Assembly: GCA_902796525.1 (NCBI GenBank)
Contig: CADBPB010000196.1
Coordinates: 1 to 14,002 of the forward strand
Direction: 5' to 3'
Origin: an uncultured Erysipelotrichaceae bacterium
GTDB taxonomy: Bacteria > Bacillota_I > Bacilli_A > Erysipelotrichales > Erysipelotrichaceae
Length of the DNA stretch: 14,002 bases
How positions within the stretch are numbered: position 1 is the first letter of the stretch; each line of letters opens with the position of its first letter. The notes beneath the pieces are model-generated. The model saw nothing but the letters and a program-made list of their open reading frames with translations. It ran no database searches and was not told where the DNA came from. Position numbers and translations under genes: made by a program. Shown here piece after piece: positions 6,547 to 13,704 of this stretch.

Positions 6547-7389
6547 TTATACAAACCATTGTTTCAGTTGAGCGATATATTCTTTGGCTTTCGTATAGCC
6601 GTGGTAATAAGACATGGACAGTTCATCTTCGTCGGATTCCAGCCGGTTGACTTCCTGCATCGTCGGACGGATGATGATGGCTTTCTGCTCCGCTTCCAGA
6701 CGTTCGCATAGCGCGACTTCTTCCCGGTATTTGTTTCCCCGGTCGAAGGCCGTTTTCAGGAAGTCCGGATAGCTGCCGTAAAGCCGGGAGAAAACCAGCT
6801 TGGTCGCATCGTTGATCCTGGAGAAATTGCCTTTCTTGCGGGTCAGTATCACGAGGACGCGGTCATAGCCCAGATCCAGCGCCCTCTGCACCGGAATGGA
6901 ATCGCAGATCCCGCCGTCCAGATAAAGATCCTCCCCGATCCTGACCGGAGGGGTGATGATCGGCAGGCTGCAGGAAGCCTTGCCGATGAGCTTGGCCTCT
7001 TCGATATCATCGGCATGCAGGTATTCGGCCTGTCCGGTACGCATGTTGGAGACGACCATTTCCCAGCGGATCGGACTCTGAATGAAGCGTTCGAAATCGA
7101 AACCGTAGGTTTCGGAATACTCTTCAAAGACCTTATCCAGGTCGACCAGACGGTGCGATTCGATCGCCTGCGGAACGCCGTAGAACGAATCGAACGGATT
7201 CTTCTGTATCATGCATTTCTTGATGTAGCGTCGCTGTCCTCCGACATAGGCGAACAGGTTGCAGGCTCCGGCGCTGACGCCGATGACGTAATCGAAAACG
7301 ATCTTGTTTTCCAGCAAGCAATCCACGACTCCCGCAGTGAAGATCCCGCGCAGACCTCCGCCTTCCAATACCAGTGCTGTCTTATGCAT
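6547..7389 (-). CDS. Patatin-like phospholipase
   Basis: A 280-residue patatin-family serine hydrolase, expected to remove acyl chains from lipids. The Ser-Asp dyad is intact: oxyanion loop EGGGLRG (9-15), nucleophile elbow GVSAG with S39 (37-41), and D158 in DGG (158-160). No signal peptide or membrane span is evident, so it is likely cytosolic and acts at the inner leaflet. It belongs to the RssA/YlbK-like bacterial group by overall look; the natural substrate of these proteins is generally unknown. The ATG at 7389 is the only start that keeps the N-terminal beta strand before the oxyanion loop, yet it lacks a convincing ribosome site and lies only about 12 nt after the predicted transcription start. 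It leads a two-gene unit with pyruvate kinase and diverges from the cardiolipin synthase gene, so lipid metabolism is a shared theme at this junction. Confidence 0.92.
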   Translation of the reverse strand: MHKTALVLEGGGLRGIFTAGVVDCLLENKIVFDYVIGVSAGACNLFAYVGGQRRYIKKCMIQKNPFDSFYGVPQAIESHRLVDLDKVFEEYSETYGFDFERFIQSPIRWEMVVSNMRTGQAEYLHADDIEEAKLIGKASCSLPIITPPVRIGEDLYLDGGICDSIPVQRALDLGYDRVLVILTRKKGNFSRINDATKLVFSRLYGSYPDFLKTAFDRGNKYREEVALCERLEAEQKAIIIRPTMQEVNRLESDEDELSMSYYHGYTKAKEYIAQLKQWFV

Positions 7390-7407
7390 ATCTTTTTACC
7401 ATTATCA

Positions 7408-7435
7408 ATTATAGGAGACAAAAAAGCGCTGTCAA
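7408..7435 (-). promoter_or_regulatory. Consensus vegetative promoter of the patatin-pyk unit
   Basis: Read on the minus strand: TTGACA (7435-7430), a 16-bp spacer, TATAAT (7413-7408). Both hexamers are perfect sigma-A consensus. Transcription should begin near 7401, leaving about 12 nt before the patatin ATG. Confidence 0.85.
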
Positions 7436-7474
7436 TCGGAAACCGGCAAAAGGAAAAGACCATTGATTCCGCGA

Positions 7475-7485
7475 TATAGTAAAAT
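7475..7485 (+). promoter_or_regulatory. Possible -10 region of the cardiolipin synthase gene
   Basis: Overlapping TATAGT (7475-7480) and TAAAAT (7480-7485) match -10 hexamers. No good -35 is found at 16-18 bp. The second would start transcription at or next to the ATG at 7492, the first about 5 nt before it. Confidence 0.4.
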
Positions 7486-7491
7486 ATTGTC

Positions 7492-9027
7492 ATGAGCACA
7501 TCAAACCGGCACAACCGCAAGGATACGCTTGCCAGGATCCTGATCGCCCTGGTGGCAGTCGTTCTGCAGCTCGCGATTAACATCTCGATAGCGACCTGGC
7601 TGAAAGACAAGATCGCCTGGATCGAAGCCGCCTTGCGTCTTCTTAGCGTGATCATCACCCTGATGATCATCAAACATTCCCGCCACCTTTCTTCCGATGT
7701 CCTTTGGATCATCCTGATCATCGTTTTCCCGATTCCCGGAACGCTACTTTACCTGTTCATTGGAGCGGACCTGATCCTCTCCAAGACCTACCGCGCCATC
7801 CGGCAAAGCACGGAAGATTCCATGCGCTACTACAGCCAGGATCCCAAGGTCATGGAAGAACTGAAAAAACGTTCTCCTGCCCTTTACGGACAGTTTTCCT
7901 ACATCTCCCATGCCGATGGCTATCCGTTCTATCGCAATACCGGCTTCGATTACTATCCTTTGGGGGAAGAAGGATTTCCGGTCATGCTGGAAGAACTGAA
8001 AAAAGCGGAAAAGTTCATTTTCCTGGAATATTTCATCATCGAACACGGACAGATGTGGGATTCCATCCTGGAGATCCTGGAGGCGAAAGCGAAACAGGGC
8101 GTCGAGGTCCGGGTGATGTATGACGATCTCGGCTCTTTCTTCGTGCTGCCCGGTTCTTATGCGGCAAGCCTGGAAGAAAAAGGAATCAAGTGCATTCCTT
8201 TCAATCGGATCTCGCTGTTCCTGAATATCGTCATCAATCATCGCGACCACCGCAAGCTTATGATCATCGATGGCAAAACCGCTTTTTCCGGAGGGATCAA
8301 CCTGGCGGATGAATACATCAACGCGATCAGAAAGTTCGGCAAATGGAAAGACAACGTGATCCGGATCAAAGGCGAAGCCGTCTGGTCCTATACCGTCATG
8401 TTCCTGAGCCACTGGAACGCTTTGCGGAAAGAAGACAGCACCTTCCTTGCCTACCGCTGCCCGGCGATCATCGGAAAAGAAGACGGGTATATCGCTCCTT
8501 ATTCGGAAACCCCGCTGGACAATGAGGTCTATGCCCAGAACATCTATCTGAATATCATCAACCAGGCGACGGATCACTGCTACATCTCCACCCCGTACCT
8601 GATCATCGATACCGAAATGATCAATGCCCTGATCATGGCGACCAAACGTGGCGTCGATGTCCGTATCGTCACTCCGGGCATCCCGGACAAGAAAATCGTT
8701 TTCGTGATCACCCGTTCCTACTACGACCAGCTGATCGAAGGCGGCGTCAGGATCTACGAATACGATCCGGGTTTCGTCCATGCCAAGATATTTGAAGCCG
8801 ATGGCAAGATCGCCACGGTCGGAACGGTCAACCTGGATTACCGCAGTCTCTATCTGCATTTTGAAAACGGTACCTACCTTTATGGCAGCAGGAAGATCAG
8901 ACAGATCAGAAACGATCTGGAATCCATGATGAAAGAAGGCCACGAGGTCTCTTTGAGCGAAGCCAGGAACGGACCGATCAAAGAATTCTTCCTCAGCATT
9001 CTGCGGCTGTTTGCGCCGATGATGTAA
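7492..9027 (+). CDS. cls: Cardiolipin synthase (phospholipase D type)
   Basis: Joins two phosphatidylglycerol molecules into cardiolipin plus glycerol at the cytoplasmic membrane. The 511-residue protein has the standard order: two or more N-terminal membrane segments (about 13-36, 45-61 and 70-92), then two phospholipase D domains, each with a full HKD motif, H253-x-K255-x4-D260 followed by GGIN, and H430-x-K432-x4-D437 followed by GTVNLDYRS. Length matches bacterial Cls proteins (480-520). The ATG at 7492 has no ribosome site upstream, and the only in-frame codons before it reach a stop at 7480, so no better start exists. The gene stands alone between the divergent patatin gene and the convergent ABC-RidA operon, and its stop overlaps the shared terminator. 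Other phospholipase D enzymes rarely carry this N-terminal membrane part, so the call is strong. Confidence 0.96.
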   Translation: MSTSNRHNRKDTLARILIALVAVVLQLAINISIATWLKDKIAWIEAALRLLSVIITLMIIKHSRHLSSDVLWIILIIVFPIPGTLLYLFIGADLILSKTYRAIRQSTEDSMRYYSQDPKVMEELKKRSPALYGQFSYISHADGYPFYRNTGFDYYPLGEEGFPVMLEELKKAEKFIFLEYFIIEHGQMWDSILEILEAKAKQGVEVRVMYDDLGSFFVLPGSYAASLEEKGIKCIPFNRISLFLNIVINHRDHRKLMIIDGKTAFSGGINLADEYINAIRKFGKWKDNVIRIKGEAVWSYTVMFLSHWNALRKEDSTFLAYRCPAIIGKEDGYIAPYSETPLDNEVYAQNIYLNIINQATDHCYISTPYLIIDTEMINALIMATKRGVDVRIVTPGIPDKKIVFVITRSYYDQLIEGGVRIYEYDPGFVHAKIFEADGKIATVGTVNLDYRSLYLHFENGTYLYGSRKIRQIRNDLESMMKEGHEVSLSEARNGPIKEFFLSILRLFAPMM

Positions 9028-9052
9028 AAAGTTCTCCTGAAGAGAACTTTTT
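9026..9052. terminator. Bidirectional terminator shared by cls and ridA
   Basis: Perfect 11-bp stem AAAAAGTTCTC (9026-9036) with GAGAACTTTTT (9042-9052), 5-nt loop CTGAA, T-rich on both exits. It begins inside the cls stop codon and ends 3 bp before the ridA stop codon read from the other side. Confidence 0.88.
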
Positions 9053-9055
9053 CTT

Positions 9056-9427
9056 TTATCTGACAGCGATGGCTTCGATCTCGACCTTCGCATCCTTCGG
9101 CAGTCTTGCCACCTCGAAACATGCCCTGGCCGGATAAGGTTCCGTAAAGAAGGATGCGTAGACTTCGTTCATTCCGCCAAAATCTCCCATATCCTTCAGA
9201 AAGACCGTCGTCTTGACGACCTTCGACAGATCGCTGCCTGCCGCTTCCAGGATCGCTTTCACATTGTTCAGCGATGCCCTGGTCTGTGCCGCGATATCTT
9301 CCGGCATGACCCCGTTTTCCACGGGAAGCTGTCCCGATACGAAGATCAGGCCTTCCGTTTCGATCGCCTGCGAATACGGCCCGATCGCCGCAGGCGCTTT
9401 TTCACTTGTGACTGCTTGTTTCATCAT
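9056..9427 (-). CDS. ridA: RidA family enamine/imine deaminase
   Basis: A 123-residue RidA (YjgF/YER057c/UK114) protein. The family hydrolyses reactive 2-aminoacrylate and related imines released by PLP enzymes, protecting the cytosol. Family residues are present: GPYSQA (16-21), SGQLP (31-35), the substrate-binding arginine R101 in PARACFEVARLPKD (99-112), and E117 near the end. The presence of this arginine favours the genuine RidA subgroup over Rid1-7 relatives that lack it. The start overlaps the ABC-transporter stop as ATGA (9424-9427); a second ATG one codon later is equally possible, and GGCGGA upstream serves either. It is the last gene of the ABC exporter unit, an unusual partner whose reason is not visible. 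Confidence 0.95.
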   Translation of the reverse strand: MMKQAVTSEKAPAAIGPYSQAIETEGLIFVSGQLPVENGVMPEDIAAQTRASLNNVKAILEAAGSDLSKVVKTTVFLKDMGDFGGMNEVYASFFTEPYPARACFEVARLPKDAKVEIEAIAVR

Positions 9428-11313
9428 TCCAGTTCCGCCTTTCCGGTATATAGCTGATAGTAACGTCCCTTCAGTTTCAGCAGATCTTCATGGGTCCCAC
9501 GCTCGATGATCTCGCCGTGTTCCAGCACGATGATCGCATCCGCGTTGCGGACCGTCGAGAGACGATGGGCGATGACGAAAGTGGTTCTTCCTTCCATCAG
9601 CTCGTCCATGCCTTTTTCGATCAGTTTTTCGGTATGGGTATCGATCGAGGAGGTCGCCTCATCCAGTACCATGACCGGCGGATCGGCGACCGCGCAGCGT
9701 GCGATATTCAAGAGCTGGCGCTGCCCCTGAGACAGATTGGAACCGTTGGCGCTGAGCATCGTCTGATAGCCATGCGGCAGACGTTCGATGAACGAATCCG
9801 CGTTGCAGCGTTTGGCGGCGGCGATGCATTCCTCATCCGTCGCATCCAGCCTGCCGTAACGGATATTGTCCATGATCGTTCCCGAAAACAGATTCGTATC
9901 CTGCAGGACCACCCCGACCGATCTTCTGAGATCGTCTTTCCGGATCTCCTTGATCGGAATGCCATCGAAGGTGATCATGCCTTCTCCGTCATCCACATCG
10001 TAGAAGCGGTTGATCAGACTGGTGATGGTCGTCTTGCCCGCTCCGGTGCTTCCGACGAAAGCGATCTTCTGTCCCGGTTTGGCATAAAGCGAGATATGCT
10101 TCAGGATATCCTTGTTTTCTTTGTAACGGAAGGTGACATCGTTCAGACGGATATCCCCTTTCAGTTCGACATATTTCGGCGGATCCACCGGAATCTTCCA
10201 GGCCCAGCGTTCCGTGTTTTCCTTTGTTTCGACAAGTTCTTCTCTTCCTTCTACCACATGGACCAGTTCGATGATGCCGTAATCCAGTTCCGCATCTTTG
10301 TCCATCAGATCGAAGACCCGCTCCGCGCCGGCCAGCGACATCATGATACCGTTGAACTGCTGCGAAAGGTTGGAGATCGGTCCGGCAAACTGTCTGACGA
10401 AAAGAAGGAACGAAGCCAGATCGCCGATCTTCATGGTTCCATCGATGCACATCTTGCCGCCGATGACCGCAACCACCGCATAAGTGACATAGGAAAGGTT
10501 CGCGTTGATCGGCATCAGCATCGAGGCATAGGCGTTGGTCCTTAAGGAATAATCATAAAGCTTGTTGTTGAATGCTTTGAAACCTTCGATCGTTTCCTTC
10601 TCGTGATTGAAGACCTTGATGACCTTCTGTCCCGAGAACATCTCCTGGGCATAGCCGTTGATGTTGGAGATCTGTTTCTGCAGACCGGCGAAGGTCTTGC
10701 GCGAACTGCTTGCCAGATAGAACGTGATCAGGATCATGACCGCCAGCATGCCCAGAACGACCAGGGTCAGCCGCACGTTCACGATAAACATGAAGGTGAA
10801 GCAGCCGACCAGCGTGACCAGCGTCGAGATCAGCGTCGGCAGGCCGTCGGCGATCATCGGCCGTATCGTATCGATATCGTTGGTATAGAAGTTCATCACT
10901 TCGCCATGGGTCCGGCTGTCAAAGAAACGGACCGGCAGGCGTTCCATGATCCGGAACAGATCCTGGCGCATGTCGTTCAGGATCCCTGTCGAAACGATGG
11001 AAATGAGCTTGGAGAAAGCGAACGAAGACAGCAGGCCGAAGCCGTAGACGCCCATCATCAGCAGCAGCATCCATCGGAATCCCGAAAGATCCGGGTTCTC
11101 CTGTCCGATGTAAGGAACGATATGATTGTTGATGATCGGCGTAAACAGATAGGAACTGATGACGCCTGCCATCGAAGATGACAGAATGAAAAAGATCGCC
11201 AGAAGGAACCTGCCCCGATAGCGTCTGCCGATATAGGAAAACGTCTTGCGGATCGTGCCGATGACATCGTTGGCTCGTGAAGTACGAAGCTGTTTGTATC
11301 CTGTGTCAGCCAT
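9424..11313 (-). CDS. ABC exporter half-transporter, catalytically intact subunit
   Basis: A 629-residue fusion of a six-helix membrane domain (about 35-335) and an ATPase domain (about 385-625), the second half of a heterodimeric exporter in the plasma membrane. The ATPase motifs are Walker A GSTGAGKT (421-428), Q-loop Q471, signature LSQGQRQ (527-533), Walker B VMVLDE with catalytic E552, and switch H583 in IAHRLS. The signature LSQGQ departs from LSGGQ, while its own Walker and switch residues are complete. A charged insert at about 345-380 links the two domains and makes the protein longer than its partner. The start codon shares one base with the stop of the upstream half-transporter (TAATG), so the two are translationally coupled. 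By resemblance to TM288/LmrD-like subunits it probably exports drugs, lipids or peptides; the substrate is unknown. Confidence 0.96.
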   Translation of the reverse strand: MADTGYKQLRTSRANDVIGTIRKTFSYIGRRYRGRFLLAIFFILSSSMAGVISSYLFTPIINNHIVPYIGQENPDLSGFRWMLLLMMGVYGFGLLSSFAFSKLISIVSTGILNDMRQDLFRIMERLPVRFFDSRTHGEVMNFYTNDIDTIRPMIADGLPTLISTLVTLVGCFTFMFIVNVRLTLVVLGMLAVMILITFYLASSSRKTFAGLQKQISNINGYAQEMFSGQKVIKVFNHEKETIEGFKAFNNKLYDYSLRTNAYASMLMPINANLSYVTYAVVAVIGGKMCIDGTMKIGDLASFLLFVRQFAGPISNLSQQFNGIMMSLAGAERVFDLMDKDAELDYGIIELVHVVEGREELVETKENTERWAWKIPVDPPKYVELKGDIRLNDVTFRYKENKDILKHISLYAKPGQKIAFVGSTGAGKTTITSLINRFYDVDDGEGMITFDGIPIKEIRKDDLRRSVGVVLQDTNLFSGTIMDNIRYGRLDATDEECIAAAKRCNADSFIERLPHGYQTMLSANGSNLSQGQRQLLNIARCAVADPPVMVLDEATSSIDTHTEKLIEKGMDELMEGRTTFVIAHRLSTVRNADAIIVLEHGEIIERGTHEDLLKLKGRYYQLYTGKAELE

Positions 11314-13049
11314 TATTCCAGCACTCCTTCCATCTGCGTATTGTAAAGGTCGCGATAGACCTCGTTGCGTTTCAGCAGTTCCTCATGATTGCCGATATCC
11401 TCGATCCTGCCCTCATTCATGATGATGATGCGGTCCGCTTCCTTGACCGAAGCGACGCGCTGGGCGATGATGATCGTCGTCATGCCGCCAAGCTTCTCCT
11501 TGAGAGCCAACTGGATGCGATGGTCGGTATCCGTATCGACCGCGCTGGTCGAGTCATCGAGGATGATGATCCTGGGGTGCTTCAGCAGCGCTCTGGCGAT
11601 GCACAGTCTCTGCTTCTGACCGCCCGAGACATTGACGCCGCCCTGACCCAGTTCCGTTTCATACTTCATCGGCATGCTCTGGATGAAATCGTCCACCTGC
11701 GCATAACGGCAGGCCTCGATGATCTCTTCGTGGGTCGCCTTAGGGTTGCCCCATTTCATGTTCTCTTCGATCGTCCCTGAGAACAGGGTATTCTTCTGCA
11801 GGACCATTGCGACCGCATTGCGCAGATGATCCAGCTTGTATTCTTTGACATCGTGCCCGCCGACTTTCACCGTGCCCTTCGTCGCATCGTAAAGACGCGG
11901 GATCAGCTGCACCAGAGTGGTCTTGGAAGAACCGGTCGGACCGAGAATGCCGATGACTTCACCCGGCTTGATCTTCAGGTCGATATCGCACAGCACGTCG
12001 TTCACGGCATCATCCGAGTATTTGAATGAAACGTTCTCGAATTCGATGCTTCCTTCCTCCACGCGGAGATTCTCGTCGTTGCCGTCATCCGTGATCTTGG
12101 ACCGTTCATTGAGGATCTCGTTGGCCCGCTCGACTGAAGACTGGGCCATGACGATCTGCATGTAGATGTTCGAGATCATCAGCAAGGCAAACAGGATCGC
12201 CCGGATATAGGAAAGATATGCCATGAAATCGCCGGTCGTCATCGTCTGGGCGATCACGTCCTTTCCGCCGATCCAGGCGACGCAGATCATGCAGGAATAC
12301 ATGACCAGTTCGAAGAACGGACGGTTCAGGATGACGATGCTTTCGGCAAAACGCTGGGCTTTCATGACGCCTTCCGAAGACCGTTCGAATTTCTCGTTCT
12401 CGTAGCCTTCCCTGACGAAGGTCTTGACCACGCGGATGCCATCGATGTTCTCTTCCAGATCGCCATCCAGCTTGTCGTATTTCAGCATCATGGCCCTGAA
12501 ACGCGGACGGGCGATCTTGTTGATGGCGATCAGGCCGGCCAAAAGGATCGGCAAAGCGATCAGGAACACCATCGCCAGTCTGCTGTTCAAGGTGAAGACG
12601 AAATATGCGCTGATGATCAGGTTGAACGGAGCGCGGATCAGCATCCGGACGATGCTCACGTAGGCCATTCTCAGCATCCGCATATCGGTCGTCAGACGCA
12701 TGACCACCGTCGCCACAGGATACTTTTCGATATTCTCGAAACTGTATTCCTGGATCTTTTCAAACATCGCCAGACGGATATTCCGGACGAATTTGGTCGA
12801 AGACAGCGAAGAAAACAAGCCGCTCAGAGCGCCGCACAATGCCGCCAGAGCCGCCAATACGACCATCGTGACCCCTTTCTTCACGATATAGTCCATATCG
12901 CCATTCATCGCATAGATCCCTGTGTCGATGATATCCTTCATGACCAGCGGGATATAGGCATCGCAGATGACTTCCAGAATGGTGAAAACCGGCCCCAAGG
13001 CAGCGGCCCACCAGCCGTCTTTCGTATACTTTCTTAACAGTTCAAACAT
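11313..13049 (-). CDS. ABC exporter half-transporter, degenerate-site subunit
   Basis: A 578-residue half-transporter: membrane domain about 15-310 and ATPase domain about 335-575. ATPase motifs: Walker A GPTGSSKT (370-377, Ser where Gly is usual before Lys), Q418, a canonical signature VSGGQKQ (474-480), Walker B IIILDD with Asp499 in place of the catalytic Glu, and Gln530 in place of the switch His (IAQRVAS). This is the pattern of the TM287/LmrC-type partner, whose nucleotide site is weak, while its good signature completes the active site of the other subunit. I start at the ATG at 13049 because ABC exporters normally begin MFxLLRKY; an in-frame GTG 21 codons upstream would add an unlike extension. 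No ribosome site precedes the ATG, and an extended -10 lies only 7 nt away. It heads the three-gene ABC-ABC-ridA unit. Substrate unknown. Confidence 0.95.
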   Translation of the reverse strand: MFELLRKYTKDGWWAAALGPVFTILEVICDAYIPLVMKDIIDTGIYAMNGDMDYIVKKGVTMVVLAALAALCGALSGLFSSLSSTKFVRNIRLAMFEKIQEYSFENIEKYPVATVVMRLTTDMRMLRMAYVSIVRMLIRAPFNLIISAYFVFTLNSRLAMVFLIALPILLAGLIAINKIARPRFRAMMLKYDKLDGDLEENIDGIRVVKTFVREGYENEKFERSSEGVMKAQRFAESIVILNRPFFELVMYSCMICVAWIGGKDVIAQTMTTGDFMAYLSYIRAILFALLMISNIYMQIVMAQSSVERANEILNERSKITDDGNDENLRVEEGSIEFENVSFKYSDDAVNDVLCDIDLKIKPGEVIGILGPTGSSKTTLVQLIPRLYDATKGTVKVGGHDVKEYKLDHLRNAVAMVLQKNTLFSGTIEENMKWGNPKATHEEIIEACRYAQVDDFIQSMPMKYETELGQGGVNVSGGQKQRLCIARALLKHPRIIILDDSTSAVDTDTDHRIQLALKEKLGGMTTIIIAQRVASVKEADRIIIMNEGRIEDIGNHEELLKRNEVYRDLYNTQMEGVLE

Positions 13050-13056
13050 ATAATCT

Positions 13057-13065
13057 ATTTTAACA
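13057..13065 (-). promoter_or_regulatory. Extended -10 promoter of the ABC exporter operon
   Basis: Minus strand TGTTAAAAT, i.e. TGn followed by TAAAAT (-10 at 13062-13057). No good -35 is visible. The predicted transcription start is at about 13050, directly before the ATG (13049). Confidence 0.5.
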
Positions 13066-13134
13066 TACGGGACAGGCATCGACCCAGGCAAAAATTCCGC
13101 AAAACAAATCACAAAAAATCACATTTTTTAACTA

Positions 13135-13163
13135 TTGACATTTCACCTGTTTTATCTTATATT
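13135..13163 (+). promoter_or_regulatory. Vegetative promoter of the UBA-DUF4342 gene
   Basis: TTGACA (13135-13140), 17-bp spacer, TATATT (13158-13163). Transcription should start near 13170, inside the CIRCE element. Two AAATCACA repeats exactly 10 bp apart (13106-13113 and 13116-13123) lie just upstream of the -35, in an A/T-rich stretch that could act as an UP element. Confidence 0.85.
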
Positions 13164-13164
13164 T

Positions 13165-13191
13165 TTAGCAGTCACATATTATGAGTGCTAA
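13165..13191 (+). promoter_or_regulatory. CIRCE operator (HrcA-binding site)
   Basis: TTAGCAGTC (13165-13173), 9-bp spacer, GAGTGCTAA (13183-13191). This equals the CIRCE consensus TTAGCACTC-N9-GAGTGCTAA with one mismatch in the left arm and exact spacing. It spans the predicted transcription start and ends beside the ribosome site AAAGGAGG, the usual position for repression by HrcA. Confidence 0.88.
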
Positions 13192-13205
13192 AGGAGGTAT
13201 AGAAT

Positions 13206-13643
13206 ATGAATTTTAGTATCCACGAAGTCGATCAGGTGATCGAACGGACACAGTGCACTTACGAGGAAGCGAAATCCGCTTTGCTGGAATCCGATGGCGA
13301 TGTCCTTGATGCTGTCATCATTCTGGAAAACAGAAAAAAATCAGCCTCATCCACATTCAAAGGATTCAGCGATTTCTTCAACACTCAGGAAAGAACACCT
13401 GACACGATCGCCGACAAGATCAAGGAACTCATCGAAGAAGGCAGCGCCAGCAAATTCATCGTCCGCGACAATTATGACCGCCAGGTCATCGCTGTCCCGT
13501 TGACGACGGGAGCCGCTGTCGGTACGATCGCTCTGATGGTAGGCGCCGCTCCGATGGTCGTCATCACTTCGCTGATCGCTAAATTCGGTCTGAATTACCG
13601 TTTCGTGATCGTCAAGAGCGACGGTTCGGAAGTCGTCCTGTAA
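13206..13643 (+). CDS. UBA-like domain protein with DUF4342
   Basis: A 145-residue two-part protein. Residues 1-43 form a UBA-like three-helix domain resembling the N terminus of EF-Ts and NAC-type proteins (VDQVIERTQCTYEEAKSALL, then GDVLDAVIILEN). Residues 67-145 match DUF4342: an amphipathic start (KIKELIEEG), a short beta-rich part (ASKFIVRDN), and a hydrophobic stretch at about 93-128 rich in Val, Ala and Gly that could be a membrane anchor, ending in FVIVKSDGSEVVL. Its function is unknown. The ATG at 13206 has an excellent ribosome site, AAAGGAGG, 8 bp upstream. The gene is monocistronic, with its own terminator, and its promoter carries a CIRCE operator, so it should be induced by heat or protein-folding stress through HrcA. 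A role next to the ribosome or membrane in protein quality control is my inference from the UBA part and the operator. Confidence 0.87.
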   Translation: MNFSIHEVDQVIERTQCTYEEAKSALLESDGDVLDAVIILENRKKSASSTFKGFSDFFNTQERTPDTIADKIKELIEEGSASKFIVRDNYDRQVIAVPLTTGAAVGTIALMVGAAPMVVITSLIAKFGLNYRFVIVKSDGSEVVL

Positions 13644-13655
13644 GACAGCTGAAAT

Positions 13656-13689
13656 GCCTGAGAAAGCACGTCTTTCCCAGGCCTTTTTT
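13656..13689 (+). terminator. Terminator of the UBA-DUF4342 gene
   Basis: Stem GCCTGAGAAAG (13656-13666) with CTTTCCCAGGC (13672-13682), one A/C mismatch, loop CACGT, followed by six T (13684-13689). It lies 13 bp after the stop codon. Confidence 0.9.
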
Positions 13690-13704
13690 ATCCGGTCACG
13701 ATTA

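Noticed and set aside
6546..6551. TATAAT on the minus strand just before pyruvate kinase as a strong separate promoter
   Set aside because: It coincides with the patatin stop codon and no -35 or TGn extension is present, so it is kept only as a remark in the pyruvate kinase entry.
7744..9093. 449-residue open frame on the minus strand antisense to cardiolipin synthase
   Set aside because: Low-information Asp/Phe/Val-rich translation with no motif; the plus-strand frame has both HKD motifs and the correct length.
9490..10545. 351-residue open frame on the plus strand antisense to the second ABC subunit
   Set aside because: Shadow of the ATPase domain coding strand; no ribosome site or family features.
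13050..13112. N-terminal extension of the first ABC subunit starting at a GTG (13112)
   Set aside because: The extra 21 residues are unlike ABC exporter N termini, no ribosome site precedes the GTG, and the extension would cross the likely promoter.
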